NCBI GenBank assembly: GCA_039029315.1
Contig: JBCCGK010000190.1
Span: 1 to 11,912, forward strand
Length of the DNA stretch: 11,912 nucleotides
Source: JBCCCJ01 sp039029315
Lineage (GTDB): Bacteria; Bacteroidota; Bacteroidia; J057
Direction: 5' to 3'
Under the pieces are notes generated by a model. The model was not told the DNA's origin. It worked only from the letters and a program-made list of their open reading frames with translations, and searched no databases. This document shows, piece after piece, positions 1 to 5,904 of this stretch. Both the position numbers and the translations under genes were made by a program. How positions within the stretch are numbered: the first letter of the stretch is position 1; every line of letters begins with the position of its first letter.

Positions 1-162
1 CACAATATCTATGGTCAATCAAATACAAATTACACTGGCAACACACCTGGTGTAACCCTTATGGCTGATGATAATAATAAGATTGGCTTGAGAGTAGATT
101 TTAATGGAGGAAACGAAACTCGCCCCAAAAACGCCTATGTCAATTTCATCATCAAGTACTGA
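1..162 (+). CDS. C-terminus of a tail-collar / tail-fibre-like protein (5' end outside window)
   Basis: Reading frame 1 is open from the first base to TGA at 160-162, giving 53 residues. The last part reads GLRVDF...NETRPKNAYVNFIIKY. An 'ETRPKN.xVNxIIKY' ending is the usual C-terminus of phage tail-collar / microcystin-dependent (MdpB-like) tail-fibre proteins, which are common as stand-alone genes in Bacteroidota. The preceding glycine- and asparagine-rich stretch fits such a tip domain. The body of the protein is missing, so whether it belongs to a phage, a tailocin or a cell-surface protein cannot be said. The next gene starts 40 bp downstream. The family call rests only on the C-terminal motif. 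Confidence 0.68.
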   Translation, partial: HNIYGQSNTNYTGNTPGVTLMADDNNKIGLRVDFNGGNETRPKNAYVNFIIKY

Positions 163-202
163 TCACTATTCAATTCAATTCAGTTCGGTTCACAATAATT
201 CA

Positions 203-691
203 ATGATTATGAAACTCATTCTACTGATATCCCTATTGTTTGGCCTCATGTCAACACAGGCACAAAATATCCAAATCAGTCCAGAAGTCATCAATACTGC
301 TGGCTGGCATTACGAAGGCCAGACCATTATGCTGACACACTCTATTGGCGAAACTGTGATTGAGACACTTTCTACAGATAGTTTGATTCTCACTCAGGGA
401 TTTTTGCAGTCAGGGAAATCCTTTGATACTCTCACTTCTATTGATCCTTTCCTTGAACTTTCTCTTACCATTTATCCCAATCCTACTTCCCAGGAACTAT
501 TTGTCAAAGGAGCATTGACGGGAGAGGAGAAGCTTAGTATCTATGATATGAGGGGAAGAGTCGTACTCCAACAGCAGCTAAGACTTGGGGAAGCAATCTC
601 AGTTAGGCATTTCCCATCTGGGATGTATCAATTGTTCATTATTCATCCCAAAACGGGAGGATGGTATTCAGCTAAGTTAGAAAAAAGGTAA
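203..691 (+). CDS. Small secreted protein with T9SS type A C-terminal sorting domain
   Basis: A 162-residue protein starting at the ATG at 203 (MIMKLILLIS...); the ATG at 209 is an equally good alternative. The frame stays open back to 104, but that part overlaps the preceding gene and would bury the signal peptide. Residues 1-20 form a Sec signal peptide: Lys4, a hydrophobic core, and likely cleavage after the Ala of STQA. Residues about 25-70 carry the 'IGETVIETLS...LTQGF' type segment often seen just before sorting domains in Bacteroidota. The sorting domain spans about residues 85-162. It starts with YPNP (91-94), then SIYDMRGRVV, then a 'FPSGMYQLFI' strand, and ends in Lys-Arg. Such proteins are exported by Sec, then moved over the outer membrane and anchored or released by the type IX system. 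There is no separate catalytic domain, so its role is unknown. Confidence 0.85.
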   Translation: MIMKLILLISLLFGLMSTQAQNIQISPEVINTAGWHYEGQTIMLTHSIGETVIETLSTDSLILTQGFLQSGKSFDTLTSIDPFLELSLTIYPNPTSQELFVKGALTGEEKLSIYDMRGRVVLQQQLRLGEAISVRHFPSGMYQLFIIHPKTGGWYSAKLEKR

Positions 692-745
692 AAGATGTTA
701 TCAGCTCCTGTTTCGGCATGACAGGACGACTTCTTGGGGCAATCC

Positions 746-812
746 ATCACCTTTTCATTGATAGTAATAGGTGATTTTGTTCAGACACCTTGGGGCGAAA
801 ATCTCAAGGTGT
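746..812 (+). terminator. Two consecutive hairpins in the gene-poor stretch 692-1040
   Basis: Downstream of the T9SS gene lie two perfect inverted repeats. ATCACCT (746-752) pairs with AGGTGAT (769-775) and is followed by TTT. ACACCTTG (785-792) pairs with CAAGGTGT (805-812) around a 12-nt loop. A smaller stem, TCCTGT/ACAGGA, precedes them near 705-725. Either larger stem could end transcription of the T9SS gene, though neither has a long T tract. Nothing else recognisable is visible between 692 and 1040: the open frame running from 933 into the globin is only an upstream extension without family similarity. Confidence 0.3.
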
Positions 813-1040
813 ATTCACATGCCAGCAGTTCTTCGATTTATGCAATCATGAGCAGGTCCGGAGATCAATGACCAGAAAGTGAATCCTCCCAAATCAACAA
901 TTTTATTAGCAGCTCGATGAACAAGTTACAATTTGTCCTCCTTGTGTAACCAATCTCCAAACATCACTTGGTTTAATGGTGTCCCCTGTTCTCTTCTGAG
1001 CAGGGATTTCAACCTTTTTACGTTAAAAAAAACATTCCTT

Positions 1041-1466
1041 ATGGACCCCAAAACCATTTCTTTGGTACAAACATCTTTTGAAAAAGTCATCCCAATCGCG
1101 GATACGGCTATGGAGATTTTTTATGCAAAACTCTTTGAGATCAATCCTGCGCTTGCCTCACTTTTCCCGGTCGATGAAGAGCAAATGGGCAAGCAACGAA
1201 ACAAATTGAGAGATATGTTGGTCGTCGCCGTCAAAGGCCTCAGCAATCTGGATCGACTTGTTCCTGTTTTACAAAACCTTGGCAGAAGACATGTGTCCTA
1301 TGGCGTGACAGATGACCATTATACAGATGTAGGTGCTGCTCTGCTTGGAACACTTGAAGCCGGATTGGGAGATGATTTCACAGAAGAAGTCAGACAGGCA
1401 TGGACCGATGTTTATGGCGTGATGGCCCAAACCATGACGGAAGCTGCCCGAAGTCAGATGGCCTAA
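1041..1466 (+). CDS. Single-domain globin (bacterial haemoglobin, Vgb / flavohaemoglobin-like)
   Basis: A 141-residue protein; haem-binding globin fold without a reductase domain. It aligns without gaps to what I recall of Vitreoscilla haemoglobin. Tyr28 in 'IFYAKLF' falls at B10, Phe42 in 'LFPVD' at the CD corner, Gln52 at E7 and His84 in 'LGRRHVSYGV' at the proximal F8 position. The C-terminal 'VGAALLGTLEAGLG' and 'VRQAWTDVYGVM' are the usual G and H helices. Tyr-B10 with Gln-E7 is the ligand pocket of oxygen-binding, nitric-oxide-detoxifying globins, so NO dioxygenation or oxygen handling is the likely role, with an external reductase. I chose the ATG at 1041 because the longer frame from 933 adds 36 residues foreign to the family, and because an A-rich run typical of Bacteroidota starts (TTAAAAAAAACATTCCTT) precedes it. 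Confidence 0.92.
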   Translation: MDPKTISLVQTSFEKVIPIADTAMEIFYAKLFEINPALASLFPVDEEQMGKQRNKLRDMLVVAVKGLSNLDRLVPVLQNLGRRHVSYGVTDDHYTDVGAALLGTLEAGLGDDFTEEVRQAWTDVYGVMAQTMTEAARSQMA

Positions 1467-1470
1467 GTCA

Positions 1471-1616
1471 GGGGAAAGAAAGGAGTAGAGAGAGGAATTC
1501 CGGAAATCAACTGGAAGTTCAGAAATATTCCTCTAATTTTGACCCATTAATTATTTTATTTCTGAGAAAACCAGCCCTTTTCTAATTTTACTCTCTCTAC
1601 TCCATATCTTACCCCC
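1471..1616. repeat. 146-bp nested inverted-repeat element between globin and fadH
   Basis: The outer arms are 1471-1494 and 1591-1616. They share a perfect 13-bp inverted core, GGAGTAGAGAGAG (1482-1494) against CTCTCTCTACTCC (1591-1603). The pairing extends imperfectly outward to GGGG/CCCC, matching about 22 of 25 positions. Inside lies a second perfect pair, TCAGAAATA (1519-1527) with TATTTCTGA (1557-1565). The right arm ends directly against the ATG of the next gene. The inside is A/T-rich and non-coding. It may be a small non-autonomous transposable element (MITE-like) or a folded leader that hides the next start codon. I see no clear target-site duplication. Confidence 0.55.
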
Positions 1617-3638
1617 ATGTACGAAAAACTTCTCTCTCCTCTCGACCTCGGCTTCACAACATTGAAAAATCGTGTTCTCATGGGCTCAATGCACACCATG
1701 CTGGAGGAAGCACCCGATGGATTTGAACGAGCGGCGGCTTTTTATGCAGAGAGAGCAAGAGGGCAAGTCGGGTTGATCGTCACAGGTGGAATAGGGCCAA
1801 ATGAAGAAGGTCGTGTGGCCCCTCACTCAGCAGTCCTGACAAATGCAGAAGAAGTGGCCAAACATAAATTGGTAGCAGATGCTGTTCACAAGGAAGGGGG
1901 AAAAATCTGTATGCAGATTCTTCACTCTGGTCGATATGCGTATCACCATCACGCCGTAGCTCCTTCTGCTATTCGGGCACCGATCAATCCGCTGGTTCCT
2001 AGAGAAATGACAGAAGAGGACATCTTGCGTACCATCAAGGATTATGCAACTTGCGCCACCCTGGCACAAGAGGCAGGATATGATGGAGTCGAGATTATGG
2101 GATCTGAAGGGTATCTCATCAATGAATTCATTGCCAAACGAACCAATCATCGTACAGATGATTGGGGGGGAAGCTATGAAAACAGGATGAAGTTCCCCAT
2201 TCAAATTGTGAAAAGCGTCAGGGAAGCAGTTGGGACCAACTTCATCATCATTTATCGCCTATCAATGTTGGATTTGGTAGACGGAGGCAGCAGTTGGGAA
2301 GAAGTTGTCATGCTGGCCAAAGAAATCGAAAAGGCTGGTGCGACCATTATCAATACAGGCATCGGCTGGCATGAAGCGCGCATCCCGACCATTGGCACAG
2401 TCGTACCGAGAGGCGGATTTGCCTGGGTTACCAAGCGCATGATGGGTGAAGTAAATATCCCTCTCATCGCCACCAATCGAATCAATACCCCAGAAATTGC
2501 AGAAGAAATTCTTCAGGATGGATGTGCAGACATGGTCTCCATGGCACGGCCTTTCCTGGCAGATGAGGATCTTGTCCTGAAAGCCATAGAAGGTCGCTCA
2601 GATGAGATCAATACCTGCATTGCCTGTAATCAAGCATGTCTGGATCATACTTTCACTGGGCAAGTGTCTTCCTGCATGGTGAATCCACGTGCTTGTTACG
2701 AAACAGAGCTGAATTATCTACCTACAACCAACAAGAAGAAAATCGCCGTAGTGGGTGCAGGTCCTGCGGGTCTCGCCTGCTCTACAGTTGCAGCTGAGCG
2801 AGGTCATGAGGTGCATTTGTTTGAAGCTGCTTCTGAAATTGGAGGCCAATTCAATATGGCAAAAGTCATTCCTGGCAAAGAAGACTATGCTGAAACCATC
2901 CGATACTACGGCCGACAAATTGAACTCACGGGTGTGCACCTCCATCTCAATCGCAAAGTTACGCAAGAAGAATTGCTTGCAGGAGGATTCGATGAGATCA
3001 TCCTGGCAACAGGCGTAACCCCTCGCAGAGTGGAGTTCGAAGGCTCAGATCATCCCAAGGTATTGGATTATGCCGAGGTTTTGTATGAGAAAAAACATGT
3101 AGGCAGTCGTGTTGCCATTGTTGGAGCTGGTGGGATCGGATTTGATATGGCAGAATTCCTGGCTCATGATCACGAAGCAGAATCTCCCAGTCTGGATACC
3201 TCATTATATATGAAAGAATGGGGCGTAGATATGGACTATTCAACAGCTGGGGCCCTTGCTGTTGCTGCTCCGGCACCTTCCCCACGAGAGATTTATTTGT
3301 TGAAGAGATCTCCTGGCAAGCATGGGAAGAAGCTAGGCAAAACGACTGGATGGATTCACCGATCCAGTCTTGCCATGAAAAAAGTCAATATGCTTAGCAG
3401 TGTACAATACCAAAAAGTAGACGATCAAGGCTTTCATATAATTGTCGGCGAAGAACATCGCTTGCTGGAAGTGGATCATGTGGTGATTTGTGCAGGGCAG
3501 GTTTCCCTCCATGTCCTGGAGGAAGGCTTGTTGGCTTCTGGAAAAATCGTGCATCGTATTGGGGGAGCTAAAAAGGCAGAGAGATTGGATGCGAAGAAAG
3601 CGATCAAGCAGGCTTGTCATTTGGCAGCCAAACTATAA
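1617..3638 (+). CDS. fadH: NADPH-dependent 2,4-dienoyl-CoA reductase (FadH type)
   Basis: A 673-residue protein, matching the usual length of about 672. It reduces 2,4-dienoyl-CoA during beta-oxidation of unsaturated fatty acids, in the cytosol, using FMN, a 4Fe-4S cluster and FAD. Residues 1-360 are an Old-Yellow-Enzyme TIM barrel: N-terminal 'PLDLGFTTLKNRVLMGSMHT', 'LHSGRYAYH', and the catalytic Tyr166 (in MGSEGYLINEF) and His252 (in GIGWHEARIPTI), at the same numbers as in the E. coli enzyme. Cys334, Cys337, Cys341 and Cys353 (CxxCxxxC...C) are the cluster ligands. GAGPAG (380-385) binds FAD and GAGGIG (503-508) NADPH. Near the end, VVICAGQ and RIGGA.....LDAKKAI follow the family pattern. 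The start at 1617 is fixed by the family N-terminus. The membrane-protein gene follows 20 bp after the stop. Similarity to the enterobacterial enzyme is high over the whole length. Confidence 0.95.
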   Translation: MYEKLLSPLDLGFTTLKNRVLMGSMHTMLEEAPDGFERAAAFYAERARGQVGLIVTGGIGPNEEGRVAPHSAVLTNAEEVAKHKLVADAVHKEGGKICMQILHSGRYAYHHHAVAPSAIRAPINPLVPREMTEEDILRTIKDYATCATLAQEAGYDGVEIMGSEGYLINEFIAKRTNHRTDDWGGSYENRMKFPIQIVKSVREAVGTNFIIIYRLSMLDLVDGGSSWEEVVMLAKEIEKAGATIINTGIGWHEARIPTIGTVVPRGGFAWVTKRMMGEVNIPLIATNRINTPEIAEEILQDGCADMVSMARPFLADEDLVLKAIEGRSDEINTCIACNQACLDHTFTGQVSSCMVNPRACYETELNYLPTTNKKKIAVVGAGPAGLACSTVAAERGHEVHLFEAASEIGGQFNMAKVIPGKEDYAETIRYYGRQIELTGVHLHLNRKVTQEELLAGGFDEIILATGVTPRRVEFEGSDHPKVLDYAEVLYEKKHVGSRVAIVGAGGIGFDMAEFLAHDHEAESPSLDTSLYMKEWGVDMDYSTAGALAVAAPAPSPREIYLLKRSPGKHGKKLGKTTGWIHRSSLAMKKVNMLSSVQYQKVDDQGFHIIVGEEHRLLEVDHVVICAGQVSLHVLEEGLLASGKIVHRIGGAKKAERLDAKKAIKQACHLAAKL

Positions 3639-3658
3639 ATCGTCATCATCATCATAGT

Positions 3659-4834
3659 ATGTCGATGGCAAGTCAACGCATCCACTCTATTGATGTTTTT
3701 CGTGGCCTGACCATTTTCATCATGGTCTTTGTGAATGATGTGGCAGGCGTGGGCGGGCTTCCTATGTGGATGAAGCATGCTGCTGCCGATGCAGATTGGA
3801 TGAGTTTTGTGGATGTGGTCTTTCCGGCCTTCCTGTTCATCGTTGGGATGTCTATTCCCTTGGCAATGCAGCGGAGAATCAGGCAGGGGCAATCCTTCTG
3901 GCAGATCAGTCGACACATCCTGTCCCGGACTGCTGGCTTGCTCATCCTGGGCCTCTTCATGGTCAATGGAGCTGAAATGAATACTGACGCGAATCTGATT
4001 CCAAAACGACTCTGGCAAGTAGGATTGTATCTTGCGGCCATCCTGATTTGGAATGCCTATCCTCAATCAGACGGAAAAAGCAAATTGTATCGAGGATTAC
4101 AGATTCTCGGGATGCTGATCCTGATTGGACTTGCATTTACTTTTCGAAAAGGCAGTCAAGGAGAAATCGGCCTAACACCCAGTTGGTGGGGAATTTTGGG
4201 ACTGATTGGTTGGGCATATCTTTTTTCGGTAATCGTCTATGCCATGACGCGAGACAATATGGTCGGTATTCTGGCTGTTATCGCTCTCTTTGTCCTCATC
4301 ACTATCGGTCTGAAGCAAGACAGCCTTACTCTTCCTTTGGGGCTGGATTGGCTAAGCGGACAAGCTGGAAACTTTGCTCATGCGACCCTCACCTTATCTG
4401 GCCTATTACTCAGCCTCATTCTCCAACAAAAAGACTCCTCCAAACGCATCATTCAGTGGATGCTAGTTGCAGGAGTTCTATGCTTATTGGGGGGATTTTT
4501 CCTTCGCCCTATATATGGCATCTCCAAAATCTACGCGACTCCCTCTTGGGTTCTATTCAGTACTTGTATTTGCTGTTGGTTATTTCCTTTGATCTATTGG
4601 CTGGTGGATGTGAAGGGATACAGAACATGGGCAACATTTCTTTCGCCAGCCGGCACAAATCCGCTGCTGACCTACATTCTGCCCTCCCTCTTTTATGCGA
4701 TTGTGGGAATGGGCTTTTTCCCCGAAGTATTGAATCATGGCTTGGCAGGAGTTCTTCGCTCCCTGATATTCAGTTTGTTTATCCTGGCTATAGCAGCCTG
4801 GATGAGTCGAGCAGGCATTCGGCTTCGACTATGA
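3659..4834 (+). CDS. DUF5009 / heparan-alpha-glucosaminide acetyltransferase-like membrane protein
   Basis: A 391-residue integral membrane protein with about ten hydrophobic segments. The N-terminus has the family signature 'RIHSIDVFRGLTIFIMVFVN', then 'MKHAAADADWMSFVDVVFPA' with His40, then 'FLFIVGMSIPLAM'. These are conserved in DUF5009 / YeiB- and HGSNAT-like proteins, thought to transfer acyl groups across the membrane to sugars; the substrate here is unknown. The C-terminal 'AGTNPLLTYILPSLFY' also fits. The ATG at 3659 is preferred over 3614 because the longer form overlaps fadH and starts with a poly-His stretch read from CATCATCATCAT. ATG 3665 is an alternative. It may be co-transcribed with fadH (20-bp gap), but no functional link is evident. 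Confidence 0.85.
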   Translation: MSMASQRIHSIDVFRGLTIFIMVFVNDVAGVGGLPMWMKHAAADADWMSFVDVVFPAFLFIVGMSIPLAMQRRIRQGQSFWQISRHILSRTAGLLILGLFMVNGAEMNTDANLIPKRLWQVGLYLAAILIWNAYPQSDGKSKLYRGLQILGMLILIGLAFTFRKGSQGEIGLTPSWWGILGLIGWAYLFSVIVYAMTRDNMVGILAVIALFVLITIGLKQDSLTLPLGLDWLSGQAGNFAHATLTLSGLLLSLILQQKDSSKRIIQWMLVAGVLCLLGGFFLRPIYGISKIYATPSWVLFSTCICCWLFPLIYWLVDVKGYRTWATFLSPAGTNPLLTYILPSLFYAIVGMGFFPEVLNHGLAGVLRSLIFSLFILAIAAWMSRAGIRLRL

Positions 4835-5157
4835 TCTCAGACGATACTAGACTGACACCGTCTACCAAGAACCTTTTCTTTCGCCTTTCTTACTGGCAAG
4901 CATATTCTCGAAGCTGCCCTCCAATCATATATGACGGACAAAATGCAGGGAATACGGAATAAGGAAAAAGAAGTCGGCCCAAGGCAAACGGTTGGCCAGT
5001 GCTTAGTGCGATGTCCATGAACATGTGCATGGATCTCGACAGTGTGGTTAGGGAGAGTATATGATCGTTGACGAACACCCATAGATATCTCCTTCAGGGT
5101 ATTTGTCTGTTGACTGCCCTTGGCAGAAAAAAATCGATAAGGATGAAAAGTGATGCT

Positions 5158-5191
5158 GTTACGGATGCCAAATCCCACTATTTGGCGTAAC
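5158..5191. repeat. Bulged hairpin A
   Basis: GTTAC (5158-5162) pairs with GTAAC (5187-5191), and GCCAAAT (5167-5173) pairs with ATTTGGC (5180-5186). The loop is six bases (CCCACT) and a four-base bulge (GGAT) lies on the 5' side. Twelve perfect pairs in 34 bases make chance unlikely. There is no T tract, so a simple terminator is not favoured. Confidence 0.5.
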
Positions 5192-5251
5192 ACTTGTAGA
5201 TAAATAGGAAGGGCAGGGGGCCCAAATTGGGTCCCGTTCAGCCAATGATCC

Positions 5252-5288
5252 TTTCGCAACACCATGAGAAATGGTGTTGGTAGCGAAA
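5252..5288. repeat. Bulged hairpin B
   Basis: TTTCG (5252-5256) pairs with CGAAA (5284-5288), and CAACACCAT (5257-5265) pairs with ATGGTGTTG (5271-5279). The loop is GAGAA and a four-base bulge lies on the 3' side. The layout (five outer pairs, four-base one-sided bulge, seven to nine inner pairs) mirrors hairpin A 60 bases upstream. Confidence 0.5.
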
Positions 5289-5430
5289 TAAAGGACGTCC
5301 GTGGCTGATGAAAACGCAGGTCGAGTTCAGCCATGTGTGTGTTGCATCTGGGGATGAAGATAGAAAAGAATTTTGAAGGGAATTTGAAGCGGAAGGAGAA
5401 ACCCCTAAAATCAATGAATAAGACTACTTT

Positions 5431-5568
5431 TCACGATTGGTTCAGACATCTAAATGTGAAGGAAAACACTTCAGCCTGAAGATTGAGGGTTTCATTGATG
5501 GTTCGAAGAATAGGAGCATTCCTTAGGTCAGCAATCAGAACATTGGTATCAAGGACATACTTTCTCAT
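5431..5568 (-). pseudogene. Remnant of a VapC-like PIN-domain toxin (N-terminal fragment)
   Basis: On the - strand an ATG at 5568 opens a 45-codon frame reading MRKYVLDTNVLIADLRNAP, then ILRTINETLNL, and then unrelated residues to a TGA at 5433-5431. 'KYVLDTNVLI..LR..P' is the start of PIN-domain ribonucleases of VapBC toxin-antitoxin pairs, including the first catalytic Asp (Asp7). An intact PIN protein has about 130 residues and several more acidic residues. No other frame downstream continues the domain, so this is a truncated copy. Directly upstream on the same strand a short frame ends FGKSLALDARTMAGRRILG with its stop at 5592-5590, 21 bases before the toxin ATG. It could be the tail of a decayed antitoxin, since a TGA interrupts it and it has no in-frame start. 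Confidence 0.6.
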
Positions 5569-5721
5569 TTGCGTAGCATCATCAATAACTCATCCGAGGA
5601 TTCTTCTCCCGGCCATTGTCCTCGCATCAAGGGCAAGGGATTTGCCAAACTTCCATGAGAACGATGATTCGCCAATTGTTGAGAGACCGTTTCAGCATGT
5701 GGAAGCTGTTTGAACAAAAGG

Positions 5722-5752
5722 TTTGAAGCGAAGAAATAATTTTATATCTTCG
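5722..5752 (+). promoter_or_regulatory. Candidate Bacteroidota promoter for the five-gene operon
   Basis: TTTG at 5722-5725 and TATCTTCG at 5745-5752 are 19 bp apart. This matches the Bacteroidota primary-sigma pattern (-33 TTTG, -7 TAnnTTTG) at all but one base. Transcription would start near 5758-5760, leaving a leader of about 145 nt before the first gene. The assignment rests on motif and position only. Confidence 0.4.
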
Positions 5753-5904
5753 ATTGTCTTCCCCTACAATCATTTTTCTTTTCAAAATATCTGGGTCAAA
5801 ATTCCCATTTCTGATATTGTCTTGCTCTTCAATTTCTGTTTTCCAGATAAATGAAGGGATGCCTCAATTCTTATGTACAATGTCAACACACAACAACACC
5901 CCAC

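Larger units (their letters stand above)
4963..5334. other. Gene-poor, hairpin-rich stretch
   Basis: Between the membrane-protein gene (ends 4834) and the repeat-protein gene (starts 5905) there is no intact recognisable gene. The segment 4963-5334 is dense in inverted repeats: TCCATG/CATGGA near 5014-5034, CTGCC/GGCAG near 5114-5126, two bulged hairpins (listed separately), and a near palindrome GGGCCCAAATTGGGTCCC at 5218-5235. The - strand is open from 5334 to 4837 (165 codons), but the product resembles no family I know and is rich in His, Arg and Pro. The stretches 5335-5430 and 5593-5720 show nothing I can support. Confidence 0.4.

Noticed and set aside
104..202. Upstream extension of the T9SS-sorted protein
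   Set aside because: It overlaps the tail-collar-like gene and would place 33 polar residues before an obvious signal peptide.
1400..1585. 61-codon + strand frame overlapping the globin end
   Set aside because: Shadow frame running into the inverted-repeat element; no start region or family similarity.
4048..4962. 304-codon + strand frame
   Set aside because: Lies mostly in another frame of the DUF5009 gene; the product is Ser/Arg/Cys-rich and shows no family pattern, so it is a shadow.
4837..5334. 165-codon open frame on the - strand
   Set aside because: No recognisable motif, unusual His/Arg/Pro-rich composition, overlaps several strong hairpins, and the opposite strand is also open for part of it. 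Kept only as a possibility within the hairpin-rich stretch.
5483..5713. 76-codon + strand frame
   Set aside because: It is antisense to the PIN-toxin remnant, whose motif on the - strand is the real signal.
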